DNA of 64,000 bases from Erysipelotrichales bacterium (GCA_022508535.1 JAFLUZ010000001.1:124001-188000), one strand, 5' to 3'. Shown: positions 9,895 to 19,560, counted from the stretch's first letter. Numbers and translations: made by a program. The notes: generated by a model from the sequence alone, not told the origin.

Positions 9895-10455
9895 ATGAAT
9901 ATAGCTTTGATAATTGCTGGAGTTAATGAGGCACTAGGGCCTGGAAAAAGACTTTGCATTTGGACTAGTGGTTGTCTTAAGCATTGTTATAACTGTGCAA
10001 CACCAGAATTGCAGGCTTTGGATAAAATAAAAGACATTGATATTATAGAGAAATTAAAATCAATGAATCTTACTGGTCTCGATGGTGTCACTATTAGTGG
10101 CGGAGAACCATTTTTGCAGATGAAGGAACTCTCTTCACTTGTTGAATTTCTTTCTGTTAAATTTGATGACATACTAATTTATTCGGGAATGACTTATGAG
10201 TCGTTAAAATTATTAGATGGAGCAAATGATATTTTTTCGAAAATTTCTGTTTTAGTAGATGGAGAATACATTGATGAACTGAATCAGAATGAAAAATTAC
10301 GAGGCTCAACTAATCAAAATATTTTGATTTTTAAAGAAAAATATCGCTTAAAATATGAGTCTTACAATAAATTGCCACGTAAGCAAGAGATATTTCAAAT
10401 TGATGGTAAAATTTTCGGTGTTGGCTTAAAGAATAAGGAGAAAAATTATGAATAA
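9895..10455 (+). CDS. NrdG-like radical SAM 4Fe-4S protein
   Basis: The protein has 186 residues. Cys27, Cys31 and Cys34 form the CX3CX2C cluster-binding motif in SGCLKHCYNC, and VTISGGEPFLQ is the SAM-binding GGE motif. Length and layout match anaerobic ribonucleotide reductase activases and pyruvate-formate-lyase activases, which make glycyl radicals. No NrdD- or PFL-like partner lies nearby, so a dedicated role in this operon is more likely. It starts directly after the previous stop (TAGATG) and its end overlaps the GTPase gene by eight bases. Radical SAM membership is certain and the substrate is unknown. Confidence 0.88.
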   Translation: MNIALIIAGVNEALGPGKRLCIWTSGCLKHCYNCATPELQALDKIKDIDIIEKLKSMNLTGLDGVTISGGEPFLQMKELSSLVEFLSVKFDDILIYSGMTYESLKLLDGANDIFSKISVLVDGEYIDELNQNEKLRGSTNQNILIFKEKYRLKYESYNKLPRKQEIFQIDGKIFGVGLKNKEKNYE

Positions 10456-12490
10456 TTATTACTTTAAATATAATATTAGTAAAGCGACAGATCCCAAAAA
10501 TCCAATAAATGATGGTTTTATATTTCTTATTGAACGTTTTTATAATGATGGTAGATATGAATATAAACTCAACTTTATCATTAAAAGAAAAAAAAGTTCA
10601 TTTCGAGGAGAAAACCATCTTGATCTACCGATTACAGATGAAACATTTTATGGTAAGTATCTTTTTATTGCACATAGCAAAAATAAAAATAAAATTCAAA
10701 AACCTATACATGCTATTTCATCACTTTCAAAGGATGAATTTTACGTAAAAGTGGTTAATGTCTCAGATGAAAACGATGCAACAGGGATGCCTTTAAATGA
10801 TCAATATTATTATATTAAATGTACTTTAAATGACTTACGAGAAGAAGATATTACTGGAACAGGTGTATTTGGTTTTTCCGATAATATGAATGAAGAGCCT
10901 TCAGCAGATCATCGCTTTTTCTATTATTGTTTATTTCAAAGAAAAACGAGAGTCCCTTATCGCATTGATAAAACTGGTAACAAATTAAAAATAACTTTAC
11001 CAAATTTTCCAGACATTAGCAGTGATATTTCTTTTTCTATAGCATATTCTAATGTTCCAATTTATCAGATAAATAATATTCTTTCTGATAATTTTGTATT
11101 TAAAAGTTCTAAGAAAAGAAATCGCAAACTAAAAAAGACAATTATATTAGATGATAAAAATGTGGCAGAATGCAAATACTTTCGCTTAGTAATTAATGAA
11201 AAAGAATTGCAACCACTTTTTGAATTATACAATGAAGGAAACACTAATGAAGTTAGCAAGGATTCAATTGATGAAAAAAACACTAGGACAGACAATAAAT
11301 TGTGTCCATATTGTTTTGGCTCATTAGTTTCCATTGATACTGCAAAACTTGTGAATGTCCCTATAAGCTGTCAAGGTGAAAAGCCTTTTTCAGAACCATT
11401 GATTTTTAATGATAAAACACAATATAATACAATATATTGCGATAATTATTATGACAAAGAATCAATAAAGAACAATAAATTAAAGACGCCAAAGCGAATG
11501 GAAATACCTTCGGAACTTATAAGTAAAAATTCAAAGAATACTTTTGTTTCTGTTTTAGGGTTGCCAGCATCGGGGAAGAGCGTCTTTCTTTCTTGCTTGT
11601 TAGGATTACAATCTGGTAAAAGTTCAGATCTCACATATTTAAATTCTTTTTTAAAACCATTTCATCTAGAATTTAATCTTCGTCAAGGTTTTTTTGTAAT
11701 TGACGATATAATTGGTAGTAATGGCAAAATTATACCAAACAAAAATTATTATTCAGCCCAAACATATGGCTCAAAAATACAAAATAATGATGAGGAACTA
11801 ATTTATAAAGATTTTGCTATTACATCAAAATCACAAATCTATCGAACGGATGAGGGTACAAATTTTTATCCATTCATTTTACGATCTAATCCCAATGGAA
11901 CTAATTTAATCTTACGTGATATTGCAGGTGAAGATGCGCGTTCAATGTCGTTTAATGTAGATAAACAAACAGAAAGAGTATTAAAATCCGATGCTCATAT
12001 GATTTTTGTATCTCCAAATGATCAAGATTTTAAAGAACTATTTGAAAAGATTATCCATGATTCTAATAAAAATAAACCAATTGCGGTTGTTTTAACAAAA
12101 TTCGACTTAATTTGTCATGAATTTGATGAAAACTGTGCATGTCTTGTAGATTCCACGTATGATCTAATTAATTTATCTACTTATCGCGATTCATATTTGC
12201 AAAAAAATATTGATCAAGCCAGTATGGAAATTCGCTCATATATAAAAGATAATATGCCTGCTCTTGATATTAAACTTGCTGAAGTGGAGCAAAAGTTTAA
12301 ACGAATTAAGTATTTTGCCATATCTTCTTTAGGAAATGAAGAATGTAGTACATTTATTGATAATCAATCTAACGATGATAAGGATAATAAAGAAAAAAAA
12401 CTATATCGCAATATAGTATTCTGTGTTAAACCATTCCGTATTGAATTGCCGATATTATGGATTTTATATCATACAGGTATCATTGGTTAG
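10448..12490 (+). CDS. P-loop GTPase-like protein of a GTPase/GAP1-type pair
   Basis: The protein has 680 residues. A P-loop GLPASGKSVF sits near residues 373-380, a switch-like LRDIAGEDARSM follows, and VLTKFDL near 548-554 resembles the TKxD guanine-specificity motif. This order fits a TRAFAC-class GTPase. The N-terminal 280 residues look like a beta-rich region, and Cys residues in CPYCFGSL and further on suggest a zinc-binding insert before the GTPase. It overlaps the radical SAM gene and is 12 bases from the next gene. That pairing matches described GTPase/GTPase-associated-protein conflict modules (Kaur, Burroughs, Iyer and Aravind). Nucleotide specificity is inferred. Confidence 0.72.
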   Translation: MNNYYFKYNISKATDPKNPINDGFIFLIERFYNDGRYEYKLNFIIKRKKSSFRGENHLDLPITDETFYGKYLFIAHSKNKNKIQKPIHAISSLSKDEFYVKVVNVSDENDATGMPLNDQYYYIKCTLNDLREEDITGTGVFGFSDNMNEEPSADHRFFYYCLFQRKTRVPYRIDKTGNKLKITLPNFPDISSDISFSIAYSNVPIYQINNILSDNFVFKSSKKRNRKLKKTIILDDKNVAECKYFRLVINEKELQPLFELYNEGNTNEVSKDSIDEKNTRTDNKLCPYCFGSLVSIDTAKLVNVPISCQGEKPFSEPLIFNDKTQYNTIYCDNYYDKESIKNNKLKTPKRMEIPSELISKNSKNTFVSVLGLPASGKSVFLSCLLGLQSGKSSDLTYLNSFLKPFHLEFNLRQGFFVIDDIIGSNGKIIPNKNYYSAQTYGSKIQNNDEELIYKDFAITSKSQIYRTDEGTNFYPFILRSNPNGTNLILRDIAGEDARSMSFNVDKQTERVLKSDAHMIFVSPNDQDFKELFEKIIHDSNKNKPIAVVLTKFDLICHEFDENCACLVDSTYDLINLSTYRDSYLQKNIDQASMEIRSYIKDNMPALDIKLAEVEQKFKRIKYFAISSLGNEECSTFIDNQSNDDKDNKEKKLYRNIVFCVKPFRIELPILWILYHTGIIG

Positions 12491-12502
12491 GAGGAAAGAA
12501 AA

Positions 12503-14917
12503 ATGAAAAATTTCAATTATTTAATCCAAAGACAAGATGCTTATGGTGCAGTTAATTGCGTAGGATATAATACATATAATGATAGTAATAAACGAAAAAT
12601 AAAAAGATTTTCTGATGCTATTAATCTAGATTTTGATCCTAAAAATGAAATTGTTTATGAGTATATCAATAAAAAAGGTTGTCCATTAAATAAATCAGAT
12701 GAAAATAGTTTCTTTGATGGCGAAAGAGATGATACTGCTTTTGCATTTTTTTCCACACTGACCGAGTCGAAGGGGAGAAACAATAGAGCGCCACTAATTG
12801 TTGCGTTTTCAACAGAAGCAAAAGAAATTGATTTTAACCCAGGATTACTTATTAATAATGTTACTTTGCTTGAAAGATTTCATCTTTATGTCAATAAAAG
12901 CAAAGAAGAGGATTTAGAAAAAAATCAAGAAGTGCTAGAGAATGAGTTGAAGGTGATTCAATATGAAGATTATTCTGATCGCACTATTACAATTGGAGAT
13001 AATACCATTAGTCAACGGTTTTGTGCCAGTCAATATTTAGTCCGTTATAAACCTTTGATTTTGTGCACAATTGATGCACTTATTAGAGGTCAATTTAAAA
13101 CGCCTGTTTATGTTGTTGCAGAAAAAAGTGTATTGCCTGCATTGTTCAAAACCATATTATTGTTACTACCAATGTCAGTTGCACGTAATGTTTCTTTCTC
13201 CACAAATGTGATACCATCCGAAAATTTTACTCCATTCTTATTAAATGGTGTAGCTGATGACAGAGATATTTGTATTAAAGATGGAATAGTTGTAAATAGT
13301 AAGAATGCATCAGCGAATTATCAATCTTACTACGTTAATGCATTAAGAAGTCATCCTAATCCATTTGAATTTGCAGCAGAAAAAAATCATAATGGGGATG
13401 TATTAGATTTAACTGAATATAACATGACAAATGAGAGCGAATTTCTTGACATATTAGGCGCACGTTATAATTTGGAGAGAGAACAAAATTTAAAATCCAT
13501 TTTCAATTACTTTACTACGACATATAACGAAGATGAATGCAGCACTAATCCTTTATTGGTATATATTATTCAACAAGTAACTTCTTCTATAGAAAATAAA
13601 ATGTTCAGCGATTTAGGTTTCGACATGAAACAATTAGCCGAGTATGTTTTATACGCCTATAATCATTATAGTAATGTTGAATTAATGGACTCAATAATTA
13701 AATATATTTTGAATAAATTAAATAAACCAAATAGTCGTAAAGAAGTAGAATATGTGTCAGAGTTATTTGGATTATTAATTCCAGATAAACGTTATTATCC
13801 AATACTTGAAGATTCTCAAAGATTATGTAAATTTAATGATTATTTGGAAAAAATTGTGTCAAATAATGCTACTAATTCTTATAAAATTACTAAAATATTA
13901 AGTGTTTTTATTACTTTTGCTTTAGATAAATTACATTTTTCACCTACATTAGAGGAACAAAAATTTATCAATAAGTTATTTTCGATAATTTCAGAACAAT
14001 ATTCACATGATTCTATTTACGAATGCTTGATGAGCATTATTAGTAGTGATGATGTAGATCGCAATTATGATATTATCGAATTATTGATTCGTAATGGATT
14101 TGATTTTCAATTTGATGACGAATTTGTCAATAAAGAATATCGTATTACGAAACGATTGTTAGATATTGTTTCTGATAAAAAAAATACTGAACGAAATAAA
14201 ACTATATGCTCCAATTTATTTAAAGCAAATATTCCTATTGACAAGATTGGATGGTTAAGTGAGTATCTAATTGATACATTTACTGATTATGATACACTTG
14301 TAAATAAAAATGATGAATATATTAACGAAAATAATCAAATTTTGCTGCATGCAGTTCATCAACAAACAACACAATTTATTTATAATAATCGCCAATGTTT
14401 AAATTATGAAACAGTGAGTTATTTTCATAAACTTTATGAAGAATATAATGCACGAGATGATTCAGCAAATGGTATTGCTCATGAAGAGGAAATTCGTGCC
14501 CAAATTGAAAATATTTATAATGAACTTAGTGAATTAAATAGTTCATTTTCAATTCTTAGTTCTAAGGGAGAATTTTATAATGAGGTAGAGCAGTTTCTTA
14601 AATTAACAAAAAATCTACAAAATACTACATTTATACCAATTGTGGAACAAAAAGTTCCAGTATTTACATTAGTATTTACTATTTTAATATCAATTCTTTT
14701 ACAGATACCAATCTTTATTTTTGGTAAAGTAATCTTTGTGTTTAGTTTGATTTTTGTTTTTTTGAGTTCTTTATGTAATATTGTTTCACTTCAAAAATAT
14801 AAAACATTTGGTCTATCTAAAATTAAAAGATCAATGTTTATAACTAATCTATTCATCGTTTATATTCCATTACTTATAGAAATTATAATTTTAGTTTCTT
14901 TATATTTATTTATTTAG
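12503..14917 (+). CDS. GTPase-associated protein 1 (GAP1)-like, C-terminal membrane anchor
   Basis: The protein has 804 residues. The stretch around residues 210-250 (ILLLLPMSVARNVSFST, then FTPFLLNGVADD) resembles the middle domain of GTPase-associated protein 1. The N-terminus, beginning with YLIQRQDAYGAVN, is the usual position of GAP1-N. A helical repeat-like middle follows. The last 85 residues hold three or four strongly hydrophobic helices (about 720-804), so the protein should be tethered to the membrane. It has a clear ribosome site (ggaggaaag) and follows the GTPase by 12 bases. The GAP1 link is from motif memory, not a search; an unknown membrane protein is the alternative. Confidence 0.55.
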   Translation: MKNFNYLIQRQDAYGAVNCVGYNTYNDSNKRKIKRFSDAINLDFDPKNEIVYEYINKKGCPLNKSDENSFFDGERDDTAFAFFSTLTESKGRNNRAPLIVAFSTEAKEIDFNPGLLINNVTLLERFHLYVNKSKEEDLEKNQEVLENELKVIQYEDYSDRTITIGDNTISQRFCASQYLVRYKPLILCTIDALIRGQFKTPVYVVAEKSVLPALFKTILLLLPMSVARNVSFSTNVIPSENFTPFLLNGVADDRDICIKDGIVVNSKNASANYQSYYVNALRSHPNPFEFAAEKNHNGDVLDLTEYNMTNESEFLDILGARYNLEREQNLKSIFNYFTTTYNEDECSTNPLLVYIIQQVTSSIENKMFSDLGFDMKQLAEYVLYAYNHYSNVELMDSIIKYILNKLNKPNSRKEVEYVSELFGLLIPDKRYYPILEDSQRLCKFNDYLEKIVSNNATNSYKITKILSVFITFALDKLHFSPTLEEQKFINKLFSIISEQYSHDSIYECLMSIISSDDVDRNYDIIELLIRNGFDFQFDDEFVNKEYRITKRLLDIVSDKKNTERNKTICSNLFKANIPIDKIGWLSEYLIDTFTDYDTLVNKNDEYINENNQILLHAVHQQTTQFIYNNRQCLNYETVSYFHKLYEEYNARDDSANGIAHEEEIRAQIENIYNELSELNSSFSILSSKGEFYNEVEQFLKLTKNLQNTTFIPIVEQKVPVFTLVFTILISILLQIPIFIFGKVIFVFSLIFVFLSSLCNIVSLQKYKTFGLSKIKRSMFITNLFIVYIPLLIEIIILVSLYLFI

Positions 14918-14929
14918 GAGAAATGAAGT

Positions 14930-15901
14930 ATGGCAAAGTTATTAACAGCGACACAAAGCAATAGAAAACTTATAAACCGTTCTTTAATTATTGGAGGGTT
15001 TACTACATTAATGATTGTTGGAGGAACATTATATTTTAAATTGTTTACCAATCTTTTACCATCTAAGTCGGATTTAAACATTGAAACAATCTATATCCGT
15101 AATGCAGATGAGTTTTATGCAATTTATGATAAAACAATGAATGATAATTATATTTTGCTTAATGACATATCCTTAGATGTAAAAAAAATTAAAAATCCAA
15201 ACAACACTTTTTCAGGATCATTCACTGGCAATGGTCATACTCTGACTATTAAAGGTAAGCTTGATCAATCATTGTTTAATGAAATTGATGAAGGAAGCAA
15301 TATAACTGATTTACATGTTTTTTTCACTGATATATCTGGTGTTTTGTCCAGTGATTTTGGTGGAATATCCACTTATAATAAAGGAAAAATTGATAATTGT
15401 TTTATTGAGTATAATACACGAGTAATGTTAGACAATTTACATTCCTTTGGAGGTATAACCGCATATAATTATGGGACTATTGAAAAAAGTATTGTAAAAG
15501 TGTCTTTATTAGAAAATCCTTCTTACATCAACAACTATACTATAGGAGGACTAATTGGACGTAATTTCTCATCTGGTAAATTATCTAATTCTGTAGTAAT
15601 GATGAATAGTCAATATCTTACTAATAACCTTATTTCAATTGAAAATAATACAGTTCCATTGCCTTGCATTGGGAGTGCTTATGGTTTTAATCAATATGGA
15701 GACAATGAGAATGCAGAGTTGATATATTGCGAGGAACGAAGTCTACCATTTATTGATCGAGAAGATAAAAACATATTTTATGTTTCTTTAGAAGAGTTAA
15801 TGAGTAAAAATTTATATCTATCAACACTTTCTTTTAATTCTCAACTATGGGATATAAATGATGGTGAATTACCAATATTAATAAAAAATAATACAAAATA
15901 G
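14930..15901 (+). CDS. Membrane-anchored extracellular repeat protein (GLUG-like)
   Basis: The protein has 323 residues. A single hydrophobic segment at about residues 21-42 follows a basic start and should serve as signal anchor. The outer part has repeated GGI/GLIG units with SxGxIxNC-like spacing (FGGISTYNKGKIDNC, FGGITAYNYGTIEKS, IGGLIGRNFSSGKLS), typical of GLUG-type parallel beta-helical repeats in surface proteins. No LPXTG motif is seen. It is placed 12 bases after the GAP1-like gene and 12 before the next, so it belongs to the train. It probably presents a beta-solenoid outside the cell; the ligand is unknown. Confidence 0.7.
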   Translation: MAKLLTATQSNRKLINRSLIIGGFTTLMIVGGTLYFKLFTNLLPSKSDLNIETIYIRNADEFYAIYDKTMNDNYILLNDISLDVKKIKNPNNTFSGSFTGNGHTLTIKGKLDQSLFNEIDEGSNITDLHVFFTDISGVLSSDFGGISTYNKGKIDNCFIEYNTRVMLDNLHSFGGITAYNYGTIEKSIVKVSLLENPSYINNYTIGGLIGRNFSSGKLSNSVVMMNSQYLTNNLISIENNTVPLPCIGSAYGFNQYGDNENAELIYCEERSLPFIDREDKNIFYVSLEELMSKNLYLSTLSFNSQLWDINDGELPILIKNNTK

Positions 15902-15913
15902 GAGGGGATACAT

Positions 15914-18892
15914 ATGAAAAAAATAATGACATATATATTGACTTTGTTAGTAGGTGTAATTGCACTTTTCCCAATCGGATATAAGTATTTGTATCTAGAT
16001 AATGAACATGTTATTCCTGTTAGCGAAATTGCTCTTTCACGTTCTGATATAAAAGCTTATCCTGGTGAAACATTGTCACTTTCGCCTTTAGCTATTTTAA
16101 AAAATGGCAATGTAGCTTATGATCGTGATTTTTCTTATACGACTGAAAGTAATCTGATTTCTATTGTTGATAAAAATAATGGTATTTTACGAGTATCAGA
16201 TGAAGCTAAAAATGGTGATATGGGTAAAATAAAAATTAATTGCGAATCAATTCATAAAGAAGTTGATATCAAAATTGTTTCTGGCGTATTTACAATTATG
16301 GATGCTTATTATCAAAATAGTGAAACAGAAAACTTATTTTATAAAAATACATATCAAATAGCATTAGAAGCAATTCCAAACAACATCAATTACGATTTCA
16401 TTGATGTCATAGTCAAAGATATAAATGGTCAGATACTTAATGATGTTGTTGATATTTCGATTACAGATAAAATTTCTATTACCCCAATTGGTTTTGGTAA
16501 AGGCTATTTTGAAATTCGTTCTAAGAATGCATATTCTAATGGGGAATGTCCATCTTACATACTTCCTTTTAATGCACAATTTAAAGAATCTCTTTTAAAT
16601 AAGTGCTTTACAAAAACTATGACAAATACAGAATTAAAATCATTAACTGATTTAAATTTTTCAATTAATGATGAAATAGAATTTAATTTAGAAGAACTAA
16701 AATCTTTTACATCTTTAGAAACTATTCATATCAATAGTAATCACTACGTAAAGTTTACTAATCCACAAAATATTAAGTTTGATATTATTGTTCCTGAAAG
16801 TCTATTTGATACTTTTGAAGAACAAGCAGAGACATCTGCTCGTGTTCATATTTATCCAAAAACTGATGATTCAAATCGAACTATCATCTTTTATCCTCAA
16901 AATAGTGATGCAAATAGTCCATATAAAATACATTATATAAATCAATCAATAGATGGTGAATTAACTTCTGCTTATGACGCCAATATTGTTGGTTATAATT
17001 TTTTAGGATGGTCTAAAACAGCCGATGGTTTAACTTCTGTTTCTAGATTTAGCGAATGTGGAATACGTACAAGATTATATGGAAGTTATGATGCTAAAAT
17101 TTTTACTATTACTTATGTTTTAAATAATGGAACTTCAGAAATCTTTGCTAAAAGAGAAATTTCTTATAACGCAATTATGTCAGCAGCAGATTTTCCTGAA
17201 TCTCCTAAAAGTAATACAGCAGTCTTCCGTAATTGGAAAGATGCAAATAACCAAATTTATTCTAATGGCACGATTTTTAGAGTTAATGGAGATATTACAC
17301 TTTATGCTGAATGGCAATCAACATTTACTATTTCATTTAATAGCAATAAAGGAACTGAAGCAGAAAGCATCGAAGTCCGTTATAATCAACCAATCGGAAA
17401 TATTTTACCTTTACCTAAACGTATTAATGCTTCATTTCAAGGGTGGTATTTAGGTAATGAAAAAATTACAGCAGAAACTATTTACACCATGGAAACTGAT
17501 ATTACTCTTACAGCATTTTGGCATGGAGACTATAGTTATGCATCAGATTTTAATAGTTACACAAATGGAGATTTATCTACTGTTGTGCTAAATATTCGAA
17601 GTAATATAATCGATGATAAAATAATAACAATTAGACCAGAAATTCGTGATTTAACTATTAACGGAGATTCAAACATGCTTGATTATAGTATACAAGTAAT
17701 AGGGGATGAAACATCAATAAATACTGATTTGACAATTCATTTAAATAATGTTTTGCTTAATAGTTCTAGACCTTTAGACTTAACTGAGGCAAACCGCCGT
17801 TCATGCATTATTGATGTTGGAACAACTAATAATGGATTTTATGGAACAGATGCGACTACGCCATCAATAAATTCTAATGGAATAATCTCTTTTACTGGAC
17901 AAGGGGGTACTTTAAATGTTTATGGCTCAAAAGGAACCTTGCAAAATGATGGTGCGATTGGAATAAAATCTAATATTATTAACATTGACGGTAATCTGAC
18001 TTTGAATGTATTTGGTGGTGATGGTGAAATTGGAGCACAAGGTACAAAAGGAGCAGATGTTACGAGTATTCCACCTGCACAAAGTGGGACTAATAGTTCT
18101 GGAATTGGTAAAAAAGGCAATGACAATACAGATGTTGCTGGCCAAGGGGGGACTGGTCAACGCGGAACAGATGGTGGTAATGCTATTAATTGCGATGAAT
18201 TAAATATAATTCGAGGTAATGTTTTTGCAAAAGGTGGCACTGGTGGCACAGGTGGTACAGGTGGCACAGGCGGTAAAGGTGGCACAGGCGGTAAAGGTGC
18301 AAAAGGAAACAATTATACTGGTTTGTTTGGTGACGGCCACTCAGGCGGACGAGGCGGCACAGGTGGCACAGGTGGCACTGGTGGCACAGGTGGCACTGGA
18401 GGTGATGGTGGTATTTCTGTTTTAGTTGGAAAACTAAAAGTTCAAACAGAAGCATATGTTAAAATAAGCGAATCTAATGGCGGTACAGGTGGAACTGGTG
18501 GTACAGGCGGCACTGGCGGCACAGGCGGAAATGGTGGCGATGGTGGTAAAGGTGGTGCTATAAGTGGATCTACGGGTAATCAAGGAGAAAAAGGGAATGG
18601 CGGTACAGGTGGTGCAGGAGGTAATCCGGGAACATTTGGTCAATATAATAAAGCAATTGTTGTTTTAGAAGAATGTGAATGCTATACGGTTGTTACTATA
18701 ATAAAGGCAAAAAATACCAGTTTTGCTAGTGGTGGCGTAGGCGGTGCAGGTGGTGCAGTAGGAACGAGTGGTCGTGATTTGGGCTCATCAACTGGTAGTC
18801 CTGGAGCAACAAATTCAACAAAAAGTTATGCTTCTGAAAATGCACTAACTTATGTAGATGACTTAATATATAACTATGTTATATTTGAATAG
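15914..18892 (+). CDS. Large secreted protein with InlB-type repeats and Gly-Gly-Thr array
   Basis: The protein has 992 residues. A signal or anchor helix lies at about 3-25, then an Ig-like region (AYPGETLSLSPLAIL). About three Listeria-Bacteroides (InlB B) repeats follow at about 335-545, ending in LYGSYD, LYAEWQS and LTAFWHG. A further beta-rich region leads to a glycine-rich domain (about 690-970) built of GGT and GGK units. No sortase signal or C-terminal membrane helix is present, so retention is by the N-terminus if at all. It is the last gene of the train. InlB repeats are protein-binding surface modules; the glycine array resembles fibrous or polyglycine-helix structures. Confidence 0.78.
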   Translation: MKKIMTYILTLLVGVIALFPIGYKYLYLDNEHVIPVSEIALSRSDIKAYPGETLSLSPLAILKNGNVAYDRDFSYTTESNLISIVDKNNGILRVSDEAKNGDMGKIKINCESIHKEVDIKIVSGVFTIMDAYYQNSETENLFYKNTYQIALEAIPNNINYDFIDVIVKDINGQILNDVVDISITDKISITPIGFGKGYFEIRSKNAYSNGECPSYILPFNAQFKESLLNKCFTKTMTNTELKSLTDLNFSINDEIEFNLEELKSFTSLETIHINSNHYVKFTNPQNIKFDIIVPESLFDTFEEQAETSARVHIYPKTDDSNRTIIFYPQNSDANSPYKIHYINQSIDGELTSAYDANIVGYNFLGWSKTADGLTSVSRFSECGIRTRLYGSYDAKIFTITYVLNNGTSEIFAKREISYNAIMSAADFPESPKSNTAVFRNWKDANNQIYSNGTIFRVNGDITLYAEWQSTFTISFNSNKGTEAESIEVRYNQPIGNILPLPKRINASFQGWYLGNEKITAETIYTMETDITLTAFWHGDYSYASDFNSYTNGDLSTVVLNIRSNIIDDKIITIRPEIRDLTINGDSNMLDYSIQVIGDETSINTDLTIHLNNVLLNSSRPLDLTEANRRSCIIDVGTTNNGFYGTDATTPSINSNGIISFTGQGGTLNVYGSKGTLQNDGAIGIKSNIINIDGNLTLNVFGGDGEIGAQGTKGADVTSIPPAQSGTNSSGIGKKGNDNTDVAGQGGTGQRGTDGGNAINCDELNIIRGNVFAKGGTGGTGGTGGTGGKGGTGGKGAKGNNYTGLFGDGHSGGRGGTGGTGGTGGTGGTGGDGGISVLVGKLKVQTEAYVKISESNGGTGGTGGTGGTGGTGGNGGDGGKGGAISGSTGNQGEKGNGGTGGAGGNPGTFGQYNKAIVVLEECECYTVVTIIKAKNTSFASGGVGGAGGAVGTSGRDLGSSTGSPGATNSTKSYASENALTYVDDLIYNYVIFE
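18231..18412 (+). repeat. GGTGGCACA-type nonamer repeat array inside the surface gene
   Basis: Nine-base units of the type ggtggcaca (Gly-Gly-Thr) and ggcggtaaa (Gly-Gly-Lys) repeat imperfectly, interrupted by a non-repeat stretch at about 18301-18345. Because the unit is a multiple of three, copy-number change would alter length without breaking the frame. Third-position differences between units show it is not a recent perfect expansion. Confidence 0.85.
18478..18631 (+). repeat. Second Gly-Gly-Thr nonamer repeat array
   Basis: A second block of ggcggtaca/ggtggaact units continues the glycine-rich coding repeat. It is separated from the first by a 65-base coding stretch without repeats. 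The two blocks share units and could recombine with each other in frame. Confidence 0.8.
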
Positions 18893-19069
18893 AAATTTAG
18901 ACACTAGAACAATTTGGTGAACTATATATTTGTAAATAAATTAACAAATTTTGTATATTTAAATTAATAAATCTACTCTATGAAAATCGAAGCACTAATT
19001 TGGAGTCAAAATGAATTACAAAATCGGATATGTTAAAATACACATCCGATTTTATTATCTTCGTAATAA

Positions 19070-19560
19070 GGTGGAAACCTAGCGTTAACACGTGGGAGAA
19101 TAGAAAACATTAAGCTACGAGCAGAAATAAAAAGCACCTCTCGATATGAATGGTATTGATGTGGTTATGTAGCTATAATGATGGAGAAACAATTGAAGTC
19201 TATGCGATGGGAGACCCACATACACATGTTAATAAAAATACCACCAAAACTTTCCGTTTCAAATTTCATGGGATATTTGAAATGTAAAAGCAATTTAATG
19301 ATATTTGAGCGATTTGCAAGTTTAAAATACAAAATTGGAAATAAAGTATTTTTGGCAAAAAGATACTTTGTGTCGACAGTATGATTAGACACAAAGTAAG
19401 CACAAGAGTGCGTAAAAAATCAAGAAAAAGAAGATTTAATGACAGATAGTATGTCACCAAAGAGTATGTAGACCCTTTTAAGGGTAGCTAGAGAGCCGAA
19501 CACGGTTGTCAGACCTTGCCATGGCCATTTATGGGTCGGTGGAGTATTAATCTTTATACG
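19070..19560 (+). mobile_element. Remnant of an IS200/IS605-family tnpA
   Basis: The frame around 19221-19381 translates to HMLIKIPPKLSVSNFMGYL and on through SLKYKIGNKVF to RYFVSTV, which is the conserved middle of IS200-type Y1 transposases (HIH-like motif, IPPK-SV-FMGYLK-KS). It is cut by stops right after STV, continues in pieces (EKEDLMTDSMS; KEYVDPFKGS), and has no intact start region. The catalytic tyrosine region is not in one open frame, so it is inactive. It fills most of the 878-base gap between the two accessory systems. The element ends were not resolved. Confidence 0.75.

Noticed and set aside
9895-10455. Housekeeping nrdG
   Set aside because: No nrdD gene is adjacent and the gene is embedded by overlaps in an unrelated operon, so the symbol was not assigned.
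18231-18631. Regular repeats that might be a CRISPR array
   Set aside because: Units are nine bases, contiguous, in frame and coding for Gly-Gly-Thr; there are no unique spacers and no cas genes.
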